Source: Burhinus oedicnemus (taxonomy: Eukaryota > Chordata > Aves > Charadriiformes > Burhinidae). Taken from it: DNA of 64,000 nt. Location of the stretch: the NCBI GenBank assembly GCA_008921705.1, contig VFFE01007650.1, positions 1,740,062 to 1,804,061 on the forward strand, given 5' to 3'. A program made the position numbers and the translations under genes. Under the pieces are notes generated by a model. It ran no database searches. It was given only the letters and a program-made list of their open reading frames with translations, and had not been told where the DNA came from. Each line of letters begins with the position of its first letter. Within the stretch, counting starts at the first letter, position 1. This document shows positions 36,619-50,335 of the stretch, in pieces.

Positions 36619-38418
36619 CTGGAAAAGATAAAAAGTAAGCATGTACATAAACATACATTGCATAGGCAGTAGGTATCAAACGGAAGGTCATATCTGGAAA
36701 ATGGTCATGAACCTGAGAGCACTTTTTGTTACGTAGTATTGGTGTCAATGTCCTGACTGAATTAATGTGCTGAGGAGAAACATCCTGTGACCACACGCGA
36801 GAACTGGGACTCAAGAGACGTGGTAACTAATTTCCTTATATCTCAACATGTGACCTCCAGGTCACACAGGGTAAAATTTTTAGAAGCCCTAAACCTTGTT
36901 TTCAAAAGTGACTTTGGGTTAGATCCACAAAGCACACTTAAGTGTGTGAACTTCGTGCTACAGCATCTAATTTGTGAGTATATCACCCTGTGGGGAAATT
37001 TACAGTATGGTGATATATAATGATCTGGAGCTTGGGAAAAGTGAAGCATTTCTGTAACAGCTTACAGTGTAAAAAGGTGTCTATGCTAGCAGATAAGTAA
37101 TGTGAGAAATAGTTGTACCTTAAATCTGCACCCTTTTAAGATATCCTTATTTTTCCTTTGGGCTTCAAGGCACGAGTCCCTTCACATAAGGTTCATAGTC
37201 TTGAACCCATCTCAAGAACTGGACCCTGAAACAATTTCTTTCAAAAGCTGAACAGGACTTTGATTGTGTTTGGGGAAAGAAAGATCTGTTTCCCGTCTCC
37301 CTTTTTTACTCCACAGTGCACTCTATCTTTCCCTCACATAAATGGAAGTATTAATCAGAACAGACTGCAATTATGTTTCTTTGCCACTGGATGATAGGAG
37401 TTGTGAACGCACTGGCATTGTATTTTGATCAATCTTTAACTGTCCCTGGCAAAGTGGAACAGCTACAGTAGAGACAAGTGAAATCAGTGAGTGGGAATTG
37501 AAGATCTAAGCTGAAGTTTTACTTACGGAGCTATTCAGTAATGAAAAATGGAAATATTTCTAGGGTGTCAAAATAGCTTTGAGCATAGGAACTCCCATCT
37601 TAAAAGGCACACAAAAATCAGGACTCATTTGGTTCTACTCCCTAAGTATTTGTGATGCAGTATTACATGACATAGCAGTTAAATTTAATGTAAAATGTTA
37701 ATGATAAAAATAACATATAAAGTACACATTTAAATGATCTGAAATACAGCATTTTGCAGGATTGTGTGATGGCAGCAATTAGTGTCTTTTGGATTACCTT
37801 CAAAAAATTTGCATGCATATTAATAAAGATGTTAAAGTTAATTTGAAAATACCTTTTTTTGGTTCCATTTTCATACATTTGATACAGTCATTACAGATGA
37901 AAAATAAAGAAAAGTGTAAGCAGAATAAAAGACCTTTTGAAAGAAAAGTGTAAAATTTTTAGATAATTGGAAAACTTTGAGGGAGAAAGTGTAAGAAAGA
38001 CATGGTATATATGTGCCTGAATGCCGATGAATTGACTAAAAAATTGCTTTTGAAGAATGGTTTAAAAACATGTAGAAGAAGAATAAGAGGAAATAATGTA
38101 GTTCAAATGGAACAAGTTTAGTGAGAGTAATACTATAAAAAAGTAAAAGTAAAAAGTTATCAGTTTACTGGAGACAGGAGAAATGTCATGCTGCATGTAA
38201 CAAACACTAATTATCGTATTCTTAGGCAAATCAGGAGAAAATAAGGAAGGTAAAACCACATTATCTTGACACTTTGGAACTGTGTTAATAAAACATTTAA
38301 AGAAAAGTGAGCAGGTAAATGATAAGAGAAAAATAATCAAAAAGCATACTGCTACAAAAAGAATGCTACTTGAAATAAAGAATGGGAGAAGTTCTACCAT
38401 ATATGTCAGTATACATAT

Positions 38419-38432
38419 ATGTGTGTGTGTGT
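38419..38432. repeat. Short TG microsatellite
   Basis: About six to seven TG units flanked by alternating AT/GTAT sequence (38400-38440). Confidence 0.85.
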
Positions 38433-41400
38433 ATATACGTCTCAGTTCTTATTTAACTTCAGAGCGAACATCCAATGCTTACTGTGTAGAAATCATAATA
38501 ATGACATATATACTATGAGATAGGTGGAACTGTGATATGGAAAAAAGTTGATTGCTTGATTATGATGAATATTGTATGAAAGGCAGGAAATTAGACAATG
38601 AAGGCAACAGGTGATTGTTACTGCTTTGTAAAGCATTCCAGAGGCAACAACCTGTAGGCCTGTAACTGTCTAATTGTTGCAAGGTAATTTAAAATGGTGA
38701 TGCAGTCATATAGTGTTTGTCATTAAATGAAATGAAAGTAATTTTTCCACAGTAATGTCAGATCATGAACTATAAACTGCATAAAAGGAATTTCCCCTGT
38801 GAAAACGTGGCTCTGGGTCCATCAGAAACCACAAGTGGCCAAACACCAGATCAGCTGACACACTGAATTATTTGAATGATACATGGAGTGAGAGTGGAAG
38901 ATCCAATTCCATTGAAATCTCAAAGCGGACCCCTGAAATGTTCTGGAAGAAAATAACAAAAATCTTTATGAAAAGTAGCCAGTTTTACAAGCTGTATTAA
39001 CTGCGATAGCCCAGCTGCCTAGGCAGCCTGACCAATTGGGGCAGAGGATTTTGCCACTAAGCTCCTTGATAGCTTTTGTATGGAGCAGAGGTCTTTGGTT
39101 AAGGATTTGCTTCTTCCCCAGGGTTTACCCCTGGGTCATTAATTTGAATTAAGACTTATACTATTCATAAAAATGACAAACGAGATTCTTCTAAAATGAT
39201 TGTTGTAATGATTTCAAATTCTTTGTGTTAGGGTCACTATTTGGGCTTTTCAGTCTGAGAAAGTGACCATACATTGTCTGCTTCCATTATTCCTGTTCTG
39301 CTAGCCTGTTCAGGGTAGGTGTAAACTTTTCCTCTTTACATTCTTTCCCTTCAATATCCACTTTTTTGTGGGAGGGATCTGTTGCTTACATATGCTTATA
39401 GTAATAGATTTTATTATTTTTATATCTTGTGGTTAGTAACTTTTATTATCATCAGTTCTTAAAATGACTTTTTTACTAAATTTAAGCAAAATTTGCGTTC
39501 AAGGAAGCATCAACCCCGTTCTGAACATGATTGTCCAATACTTATTTCCTAATATTTACTGAATGTGAATGGTAGAAAACCTGTTTTTTGGAAAAAACAT
39601 TATTTGTTCATAATTCTTCAGACGTGTGCTTTCCCCTGTGTCTGTGGAAATCCTGAACTGAGAAATTTTAACCTAAGACTCCCACATGGTTCAGCCATGT
39701 GCTTTACTATAATATCTCTCCATCTACAACTTTTTAGATGCTTGGCTTTCAGTTTCCTGAGTTGAAAAATAATCTAAAAAGACCTGTGCCATTATGATAT
39801 TGAACCCATATATATTAGCTGATTCCTTTGCTTTTTACCATGCAGCATAGTAATTGAATAAATTGGAGTGTTTCAAATTTTACAGGGTACATAATTTGAT
39901 TATGTAAAAAATCCTAATAATATTGGGTTGTTTTACTATTCTTAAGTAATTTTTGTAAATTTTTTTGTTCTCATTCTCTGTTTTACCTTTAAAAGGTATG
40001 TCTAAGAGTTGTAGCTTTCTTTGATGGTTCTAAGGCAAAAGGGCAGATAACTTGCAAACTCTGGTAACTTTTTACTGTTCTTTAGCTTAATCTCCAGGGT
40101 GCCTTAAACAAAGCTGGAACTCTCTTTCCTTATTTTCACATGAAAGATTCTGCATCAGTGTCCCCATTTTCCAGGTGGCATATTTGAGGAAAAAAAGTTG
40201 AGATAGTTTTACCATGGTGATCTACAGAGTAAACCATTATTAAAATTTCGAGTTCCTGTCCTCTAGTCCTGAACTTAGACAAATATAACAAAAGATTTTC
40301 AAAATATACTAAAGTAACTTTCAAAGTAAGATATAGCAATCTCATTCATATGGAACCTAATCAAAAGTGCTTCGACATCCATACAGGTCTCTCAAGCTTA
40401 TGGTACTGTTCTTCAGGTTTTGTTTTCAGGCAAATAAACAATATTAATTTCTCAAATTAAAAAATTGAAATCCTCTCCCCCATGTCTCTTGAGACTTACA
40501 TTATCAAATTTACAACCTCACTAAAAAAACAAAGCAGGAGAAACAGATTTCAAAGGTGAGAGTTCCTATGTGTTTTTAGTAATCTACATCATGAAAATGG
40601 AAAACTACATTGCTACTTAACTGGATTATAGAAAAAAAGAGTTTAAAGTCATTCAGATAATTGCTCAGCGGGATTTTCTTTTATTTGCTTTTATAAACAA
40701 AAGACAGGAAGCTTGTATTCAAAACTTTTTTGTATAACTACAGTAAATGCTTTTCTATACAGCTTTATTCTTTTCTAGCTGTTAATAGTATCATTTCTGG
40801 GAGACCTCCAGTTTTGGTGTGGAGTTGGTTTTTTTTTTTGCAATGTAGGCAATCTCTGTGTAGGAACATTTACCTACAGCATTAATTTGGAAGTAAACTT
40901 TTAGTTTGATTTGACCTTAGAAAATTAAGATGTCAGTGCATACAAAGAGAAGAAATAAAATACGGTAACTACAGGTTTTGACAGCAAAATTCAAGGTGAC
41001 ATCAGAACAAAACTTTTGAAGTCTGAAAAATTCATCATTAAAAGCATCACAAGGTTTGACATGTATGAAAAAGCAGAATAGTCTGAAAAATAAGTAGATG
41101 TTCCTAGGACAGAGAGGAGTGCTTGACTGGTAAATGAGACATATTGCCTTCACAATAAAATACTTCGTAATTAAAAGACAAGACTTATTTAAGGGAATTG
41201 CTGAAATAAGACTAGGTGAAAGCTTATCAAAGAGGGTTAATTCAACAAAGAGCCCATAAATGTGTTGTTGTGATCCAATTAAATATACAGCAGGGCCAAC
41301 AGCTCATATTCATAATTCAACCAGTAACAAAAGCATGGAAAGTACAAAGGAAGGTAATATTCTGAACTTTGCTTAGAGTCAGTCTCCTCCTGTCATGGGA

Positions 41401-42063
41401 GCAATGAGGACTCCAAATTCTAATGGCACTTGCCAGTGACAGCCAGGGTGCCCATGACATGTCCTCTCCTTCTGTTGCTTTTTAAATTTTTTTTATGACA
41501 CCTTGCCTCAGTCCCAGTTGCATGAGAAGTGTCTGACTGGGTTGAAGGGGCTTAGATGAGCAAGGACAGATTAAAATATGGCATGGTGTTATCATCAAAT
41601 GCAGCCTAGATCCTGCATATGAGTACTAGGAGCAGCACCTATCTTCTCTCAGAGGAGCATGTAACAACCTCTATCTTCCCATGCAGATGTGAAAGTAGAG
41701 GCCCTTTCCTTGTACTTTTGCTGATATTCGAGGCTGCTTTGCCAGTGCTTTGTGAGACACTGTAGCTCTCACTATTTGCATTATATTTCTAAGCTTGTTT
41801 ATACAACCATGAAGGCTCAAAACTTAAAAAACTTGAGAGTATGGAATCCCATCTTAGAAAAATTAATACTAATATTTAATCTGCTCAGGTCTTGTCTCTG
41901 AGAGCTCAGTGCCCTTAAACACAAGATTCTATGTCTTGCTTGTAGTTATCTTTGGGTCCAATATATTCGAACTATTTTTAATGCACACAGTAAAAGAACT
42001 TTGAGAGGAACTGCTGAGAGAACTGAGCCCCAACAGTTGCTGCATCCTGGTGGGTAGTGGGTC

Positions 42064-42840
42064 TTCAACAAGGCCAAGTACAAGGTCCTACATGTGGGTC
42101 GGGGCAATCCCATGCACAAATACTGGCTGGGGAGTGAATGGATCAAGAGCAGCCCTGAGGAGAGGGGCCTGGGGGTGTTGGCTGATGAGAAGCTCAACAT
42201 GAGCCCACAATGTGCACTTGCAGCGCGGAAAGCCAACCGCATCCTGGGCTGCATCAAAAGAAGCGTGGCCAGCAGGTCAAGGGAGGTGATTCTGCCCCTC
42301 TACTCTGCTCTCATGAGACCCCACCTGGAGTACTGTGTCCAGCTCTGGAGCCCCCAACATAAGAAGGACACAGACCTGTTGGAGTGGGTCCAGAGGAGAG
42401 CCACAAAGATGATCAGAGGGCTGTAGCCCCTTTCCTATGAAGACAGGCTGGGAGAGTTGGGGTTATTCAGCCTGGAGAAGAGAAGGCTCCGGGGAGACCT
42501 TATAGCAGCCTTCCAGTACTTAGCAGCCTACAGGAGAGATGGGGAGGGACTCTGTCAGGGAGCGTAGTGATAAGATGAGGGGTAACAGTATTAAACTGGA
42601 AGAGCATAGATTTAGATTAGATATTAGGAAGAAATTCTTTACTGTGAGGGTGGTGAGGCACAGGAACAGGTTGCCCAGAGAAGCTGTGGATGCCCCATCC
42701 CTGGAAGTGTTCAAGGCGAGGTTGGATGGGGCTTTGAGTAACCTGGTCTAGTGGGAGGTGTCCTTGCCCATGGCAAGGGGGTTGGAACTAGATGATCTTT
42801 AAGGTCCCTTTCAACTCCAACCATTCTGTGTTTCTGTGAT
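42064..42840 (+). mobile_element. CR1 LINE copy B in IMPG1 intron 1
   Basis: A 5'-truncated CR1, antisense to IMPG1, matching copy A at a constant offset of 7004 bp without any gap over 42064-42815. I count three substitutions (at 42225, 42264 and 42684). It shares the internal TAG and the later frameshift of copy A. The last 25 bases differ: ctccaaccattctgtgtttc then tgtgat, a different CR1 tail type. Reverse transcriptase core is absent by truncation. Confidence 0.95.
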
Positions 42841-45518
42841 TTATCTGGGAGTTAACTGGGGTAGCTGAGGCACAGGAGACAACTGAGTTTGGATCTCACT
42901 TCTTCAGGTTGAGTGCACTTAGCCAGTGAACTGCTGGGTAAGAGGGCAGTATCCATTGCTGTGGAGATGTTTTGCTGAAAGATAAGGAGCTGACATTGAT
43001 GCTTATCTTCAGAAGAAGATGTGCATTGGCCAGAGGAGAATGCCTGTGTTCCCAAAAGAGAGGAAGAGGGCTAAGGCATTTATATTAATAGTAATTAATT
43101 GTAATTCCTAAAAATGAATATTGACAATGATGAGCTTGGTATTTCCTGTTTGGTATGTTGGCTTGTGTGAATGCCATTTGTAAATGTTACTAAATAGTAA
43201 CATTACTGGTGGAATGAGGCCTGGGTATTTAATTGTGGCAAAGAGCTATGGGGGCCAGGTCCAGGTCTTCAGCTTGGAAGACCCTGTGTTCAGTTGACCG
43301 ATGTCCACTAGCAAACTTCCTGTACAAGTACCACAAAGCTGATGTCTACACACCCAGCACTACAGAACCTCTCATGTACCTACTAATATGTGTTATGTAA
43401 GACTCAGCATCACCTCACGTGTCAGGGAGGTGCTAGGTCCTGCCGGTACAGTGAGGAATTTGTACTAAAGACAAAATACCTCTCATCCCTGTATCTCAGC
43501 ATGACAAAACATCACCTGCACGTGTTCACAAGCTGTGCTCAAGCTCTCTATGACACAGGAGAGGAGCTCCAGGATTCTGCTTAAAAGGGAAGTTCTGTAA
43601 GTTTCAGCCTTTTAAAGACTATGTTCTTGTTTACAATTAGATCTGTATCAAGGGATTTTCCTTCTTGAGAATTCAGGAAAGTGGTGGGTTATGATAAATC
43701 CTGCTTCTTGGCAGAAATGTGTGATGATGCTCCTTTAAACATTTATGGAAGATGAGAAATTTTGTTATTGTTAACATAGTACTCAAATAAGGCAAGGCCC
43801 CCATGAATGCTTATGTGATATATTCCTGTTGTTAGCCTTATGGTAAAAATACTAAATGTTTGATTATAGTGAAAGAATCTGCACCTCAGAGCATATATGG
43901 AAGTAAATCTGGAGAAGAATGTGATAAATTATTTTGAAATATCTGGTATAGCAATGACAGTAGTAAATGTCTAAATTTTAATAAAAACCGCAAAACTTTT
44001 TGTTCTAATTGTGTTACATTCAAAGCTAGGAGATGGCATTAGGTAATGGTTCTTTTGCAGAAGCCTTTAAATTAACTCAGATTTACATTTCTGTACCGAA
44101 GATCACTGTTATCATCAACTAATGTGCTTTGGAATTTCAGTAAGTGTGAAGAATTTCATTTCTGCAATTAGGTAACACTGAGAAGCTAAACTAGATATCA
44201 TAATCCCTCAGCTGTTCCCCTCCTCCCAGATACTCACATAAATCTGTGTGGTTTTCTATGCCAAGTGGAGAAACACAATTGTTAAATCAACCAACTTCAG
44301 AAAGAAAGCTAAGAAGATAATTTGAAACAATTTTTATGAAATTTATGCTTAGGTCTTGTAACAGACAAACATATTTTTTTCTCCCTCTCTAAATAGACAA
44401 TTTGGTAACATCTTTGAATTATGCTAACTATACAATTCATGGCAAAATAACTATGGTGAATTATCTACCTATTATAGATGAGAATAGAAAACATAATATA
44501 CCACTGGTAAGATTCTCCTGCATTTGTGAATATAGTTGTCATATGCTAACAATGAATCCACGCTCACAATAAATGCAGTCTGTACCAACCACAAATATTG
44601 AACATGCTGAAAGCTTTATGAGTCAACGCATGTGATTTTGACACATTTCCTTCCTACCTGAAAGAGAAACTCATATTTTCCTTGACATCATATGTCTCAT
44701 TTAAAGTAGAAATATATACCATATCTTTCAGACATATAAGTGCAAATTCTGGTGAAGAATCCTCCTTGTTATTCACCAACTCTACTGAACACTGCTGTTA
44801 GAATTCATGGAAAATATAAAAGGCAGTCTATGACTTCATTGCCAACATCTGAATCCTGTAACAATCTGCTTAAGGTCCAGGACCCAGACTAGAAACAGCA
44901 TTGAAGAATGATTGCTTTTAACATTGACATATGAAACATACATCTATTTGTATTTCCTTGGACATCTTAGAAGCATTTGGCCTGAAACTCTGTTCTACAA
45001 TCTGATATGGTTTGCATCAAAGGATGCAAGAAAATGCTTTAAATATTTGAATAGTTCTTGGAGGGATGCATCCAATCTGCAGTGATGAAACTCACTTGAG
45101 CAGCTCTGCTATGAATTTTCTAATCGCTCTTACTCAAGACATAGAACCACCCTCTGAGAAAGTCAGTGAGACAGCAAAGTTCAAGTTCCAGCAATATTTT
45201 GACATATATTTCAACAACTGTGATGGTGTGGGTCAGAGTTACAGTGCAGAATGGTTTTATTGTGGTAACTGTATTCAAATATGATGATGATCAGAATAGT
45301 TGGCATATGAGAAAGCTTTCAGGAATCAGGCGCCAGAGTGCCATCTCTTTGCTTGAACATGTGTAATTGGAACTCGTCAATTTTACTCACAGTTTAGGGG
45401 TGCTCATCCTCCAATGCAATCTACAGTCTCTGGTTAATTGACTCCATCTCATTTGGATGTAGAGTGACTTGGACTTAACCTTACTTAACTTAGTTATGTG
45501 TCAAGCTGCATAGACTAA

Positions 45519-45592
45519 GTTAGGTTGGGAGGACACCTGGAGGTCACCCAGCCCAATTCCTTGCTCTAAGCATGGCCAGCTTTGGAGCTAGA
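45519..45592 (-). mobile_element. Old CR1 LINE 3' remnant
   Basis: Plus strand taggttgggaggacacctgg, aggtcacccagcccaattcc and ggccagctttggagctagat resemble the reverse complement of a CR1 3' UTR with many substitutions. The terminal repeat is not recognisable. It is in sense orientation to IMPG1, in intron 1. Confidence 0.6.
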
Positions 45593-48500
45593 TGAAATTG
45601 ATCTAGTTTTGAGGGAGAAGGGGAAAGGGGAAAAAAACTTGATTAGAACTGTCTTCATTTTGTGCTCTAACCACAAAGTCACAAAATGAAAGATGAGTGC
45701 ATTACTGCTTCTTACCTGAAACTGCTGGGGCTTCTGTGATCTGTGTTGACTCATATGTATGAAAGATATACCTAGAGCATACCCACCAAGACTGGTATTT
45801 CAGATAACAGGATTACCAAGATTGTTAATATACAATTGGATAAAGTCTGAGAGAGGTGCTGAAAGAAGGTAATTCTCGCTCTGCACTGAAGTAGAAATTT
45901 AAAAGCCAGTAGAGCCTCACCACGGAAAAGATAAGTGTGGTGGTCTAAGTATAATTAGCTATGTAGCTATGAATCTGGATCCTGTTGATTTGCAGACATC
46001 TTTGTGACTAGGCAGCTGCTTTGAGAATCAGCCTGCTAAACTCTGATGTTGACCTCCTTTCTGACTGCAATGCCTCTTACAGGCCATGGCTTCAGTTTCT
46101 GTGTTACATCTCAGGTCCTCATGCTTTTGGGAAATGGGGATGACAGTATTACTCTGTCAGACAGGTATATTGTAAGGTTAAAACTGGTGGTATGCTTGCA
46201 TACAATGATAAAGCATGCTACAGTTATCTAAGGGTATATAAACACGCTTACACTGTGGCAGGCATCGGGGTGCTCCCAGATGATTGTTAATCTTATATTT
46301 TCCAGATATGTTACTATTCTGTAGTGTCTGTCCAGTAAACAGCAGCTGATAGTGACTAAATGCCAGTATATATGTATATACATGCAGACATATAGATAGA
46401 TGTTTCTTTTTAGGAAGTGTGTTGTTCAATATCACACATTCCTAAGGGGAAGAAATTGTTTGAAACACAGCTGGGCTTGCAAAGTGCGGAGTGCATGGAA
46501 TGTGCAGGATAGTGCAACTAACTCCTGATAAAAATAGAAGAATTTTGTGATAGAGAATGAGTAGAATACTCTCATTTTAATCCCAAAGGGACTGCAAATA
46601 GGGTAGAGGTACAAAAGCAGAGGGGAAGATTATTTAAAATATTTTAAAACATCAAAATGCAGTGCAATGCATGCATAGTTTCCCTTCTGGGAAGAAGATT
46701 CTGTTTTGCTAAATCTGCTGAACATTGGCCATATCACTTAGTGCGCTGCTGAAGCCCCTGAGACACCACAATTAGCTGAGAAATGAAGACTAGCATAAAC
46801 AATAATCTGAATTTCTAGCAGGTTAAGACACCAAGTAAAGTTACGTTATTGTAGCCTGTAAATTAATGTCCTGTAAAGGGAGAAAACCTTTTATTATTAA
46901 TAGTAATCAACTTGTCCACAGTTGTTTTCAGAGAAAAAATCCCACACATCTAACTGTTCATTAACAAATAGTTCACTAATCACTATGATGGAGGTGTGAT
47001 TATATCTGTAATTAATCTTTAAAATTCAGTGACAATATTCTAGTATTTTTATTCAAGTTTGGCTCTTAGCCAGGAAGCAGATTAAAACCCACATATAACC
47101 CCGTGTTACATTTATTGGAGGGTGGGGGAAGTTTTACTTTTCATTTGTTTATAAGGACAACCAGGAAATCTAGCTTTAACTTGGTAATCCTTATTTTATA
47201 GGTGAAAGTAGAAAATAATCCTAGTGCAAAAAGCAGATATCTTTTTTTTTCTTTCTTTCTTTGGAGCTTTATGTGCTTTGACTTCCCTTTTCCTTTGGCA
47301 CAAATCTGCTTAACCCTTTTTTTAAGGGCAATTATAGTAATGAATATCTGCAACAGTTATTGCTGAATTGGAACAGCTGAGCGGTAAGGGCTAAGTCAGA
47401 ATGAATTAAAATGATTTCATAGAGCACACACAAAGCCTTTGTGTCCTAAAGAATGACTGAGTAAATAGAGGATATTTACTTGCTGAATAAAAAATAACAC
47501 TAAACAGACTTGAACACTTTCTGCCTCCCTTACATTCTCAGTATCAAGTGTTAGGATGTACCCAGCATCAATGTATAGTTTGGGGAGTTCAAAGCTCCTC
47601 TGTATTATGCTAGTTAGTTTGGATTTTCAGTGTTTTACAATTAAACAGTTAAAAATTACTCTACTGTCATATTTTGCACATAGATTTTTTTTCCATTGCA
47701 ATGATTTTACCCCCCTCACTTTCCCTTCCCATTCTTAGACACAGTTTGTGTCAGGACAGTGGCAAAGACCTGAGTGTAAGTCCTGAGGTCATTTCCTGGA
47801 TTCTGGCACTAGTCATCGCCAAAGATAAATACTCTATCTCTTAAGTCTTTATGTTGCTCCCTACAGTTTCCTCTTTGTTTACCATGGAATTGGAGGTGCT
47901 CCTGGACAACCTCTCAAATGGCTGGGAGAAGGACTTTTTTTGTCCTAAAATAAGGAGGGGAAAGAAGGACCAAAAGGCATTACTGAGGAAGCCCCTTTTT
48001 TTGTTAACCGTGAAATATAGATGTGCATAAACCAGGAATTTGAATTCAAGATAGTTTTGTTCACAAGGAAAAAAAAATCAACTGATTAACCCTATAAATA
48101 TTTAGAGATTATTAGTTCTATGTTTTTTCTTTTAAGATGGGAGTATTTTATATCTTTGTTATTTCCTTGTCTGTCACAGTTGAAATGTACTGCAAACTTC
48201 AGTAACCGTAAAAGCCTCAAATTATCTATGTTAGGATCACTAATGAGTGATTAATGTAAGTATTCAGGCTACTGGGAGAGCCTGTGTACTTTTGAAAATA
48301 TTTTCCATAAGCATTTGATCCTAATGCTAAGTCATAAAATCACAGTTCTGGAAGCATCCCTGCTCTGGTAAAGAATTTTCTTAAGACAAGCACTAAATCC
48401 TTTGAGATTTGTGTGCGTATATTTGAGATAACATAGTTTTAAAATATTATATATGGCATGGCTGCATGACAATAAAAAGTAATTATTATGCATTTGCGCA

Positions 48501-50209
48501 TACCACATGTACTTTATAAAACTGGTGGGAAGGAATTTTTCCAATTATCTGTCACATGCATATAAAGAAAAAAATATTTTTTCCCCTGAAAGCCATAAAA
48601 AAATGACAAAATTCCAAAACTGCTACATAAGCAAGATGCTATGTGAAGTTTGTTATTCATCATTACTCCCTGAGTGTTGATAAACATTCTATGCACCAAG
48701 TCTTCTGATATATCTCTTAGAGAGATAATATATAGTTCTGTATTCCTTTCTGTCAAGATATTGTCCCAGAATTTTGCCAAAGTCTTTTATGGGAAATGTA
48801 TAACATACAATCACAATTTGCAATGGGTGAAACTATGTGATCCCACTTTTTACATTATCACTTTCTCAGTACATAATTATAAATATGGACTGTCATGGTA
48901 TGGTCAAGCATGCAAGAATTACCTGGAATTCATTCAATCTCTTTCCATCATAGAATATGCAACTTAAATGCAAAAGCAGTGCGTTTTGATATACCTTTTC
49001 TTCTTGTCAGACATGAACTATCACTCATTTTCTGATTTTTTTTTGCTGCATTTCCAAAATACCATTAATAATTAAATGACATTATTTACATAGAATTAAA
49101 AAGTAAAATCAAAGAGCAACAGAATATACATCTAATGTTAACTAATACATTACTTTTTTCCCCAAGATTTTTTCAGTACTGTAAATGTCCACCAGAGAAG
49201 ATTTACATAGTTTCAGTGAGATACAAGAACTGTGGTCTTTATTTTTTAAAGAACATTTGTGTAAAGAAAAGTAAGACTAAAAAAAAATAAATGTGATGTG
49301 TAAATAAAACTTTCCAAGTAGCATTGACAGCAGGCTATGTTTCACACCATCTCTTTAACAAATATTTAAATACCATTCAGGAGACTTCTCTTTTATCATT
49401 TTACAGTTTTTGCACATAATTAACATGCCTGAGATTGACATAAAATGGGAGGTCATTCACTTGACCAAGCATAAAGCAGTTGTAATGTTGGCTTTTAATT
49501 CAATTATATAAATATCAAAGCGTAGATGGAAAATTTATTAAGAAAACTCCCCCATAATTAAACATGTTCCCCGAAGCTCTAAATCTCTTGAATATGGTAC
49601 TGAACAGGGAAAAATCATATCACCATCTTTTCTTTTTTGTTGTTGAAGAAACATTAAAATTCTTGTGAAATTTTTAATGCTTTTGAAAGGAGCAATAGTT
49701 AGCTGTTTTCTTGCAAATAATTTTACAATTATTATTACTAGCATTGCTATTTTTTGTATATGTGCCAGTATGCTTTATTGCTCCAGAATTTGTATATCTA
49801 AAAGTTTTTGAAGTTGTTTCTGACAACGGCTAGTAAATACAAAGATATACTTTATTACTTTCTCTTAATTTCAGGGATTGCAGACCATCTTTAACGATGT
49901 CAGCACTTAGATATAATTGTTTTAGAAATTATATTTTTTCATAACAAAACACATGAAGGTAAATCGAAACTAAATGTCATCTCTTACAGAGATTGTAAAG
50001 CCTGGGAAACACACATAAGAAATCTTACCAATGTTTCCTTTTCCAACTTTATAGCAGTGTCAGTAACTTTACTGTCTCTAGCTGAATTGTTGAAACAACA
50101 AATTCCAAAGAAAGAATTCTGTAACATGAAAATAACCTGATCTTTCAATTTTATTTTTTTTTCAGCATATGCAATGTAAATTAGTATAAACCTTTATATA
50201 CAAACTTAC

Positions 50210-50276
50210 CTCTGCTTCCCTGAACTTGGAGAGCAAGGCAAATGATCAAAAATATTAATCCAGTTTTCAAATGCAT
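50210..50276 (-). CDS. IMPG1: IMPG1 coding exon 1: start codon and signal peptide
   Basis: This exon encodes residues 1-22 plus the first base of codon 23. The peptide begins MHLKTGLIFLIICLALQVQG, a classic secretory signal: Lys at position 4, a hydrophobic core of about 12 residues, then a polar end with likely cleavage after QVQG. This fits a protein exported into the interphotoreceptor matrix. The ATG has A at -3 but C at +4, a moderate Kozak context. The donor is AGAG followed by GTAAGT, close to consensus, in phase 1. Human IMPG1, as I recall it, also ends its signal in LQVQG, which supports this start. No other in-frame ATG lies within the exon. Confidence 0.93.
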
Positions 50277-50327
50277 GCTGTCTATTGATCATTCACAGTT
50301 TTCAAGAACAATCATGCAGGAAATAAG

Positions 50328-50335
50328 AATATTTA
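50328..50335 (-). promoter_or_regulatory. TATA-like sequence close to the start codon
   Basis: On the minus strand TAAATATT lies about 52 bp upstream of the ATG. If used, transcription would start near 50300 with a very short 5' UTR. In AT-rich DNA such matches are frequent, so this is only a possibility. Confidence 0.15.

Larger units (their letters stand above)
36619..50209 (-). other. IMPG1 intron 1
   Basis: At 13.6 kb this is the longest complete intron in the window. It contains a CR1 copy at 42064-42840 nearly identical to the one in intron 2, an old reverse-strand CR1 remnant near 45519-45592 and a short TG microsatellite at 38419-38432. No coding exon was recognised. Long AT-rich first introns often hold enhancers, but none is identifiable by eye. 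Confidence 0.85.
12156..50276 (-). other. IMPG1: IMPG1 gene, coding exons 1-12 (3' part outside window)
   Basis: IMPG1 is a secreted glycoprotein/proteoglycan of the interphotoreceptor matrix, the extracellular material around rod and cone outer segments, and binds hyaluronan. Twelve exons were linked by reading frame and splice phase. They give 583 complete codons plus one base with no stop. Identity rests on the N-terminal block TGVKVCPQES, the exon 3 block [14 protein letters not shown] and a SEA domain in the expected order. The paralogue IMPG2 is less likely, because the [13 protein letters not shown] segment is, as I recall the families, typical of IMPG1. The second SEA domain and EGF-like part are not visible. 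An open frame across all exons argues for a functional gene rather than a pseudogene. Exon numbers count coding exons only; an upstream non-coding exon cannot be excluded. Confidence 0.95.
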
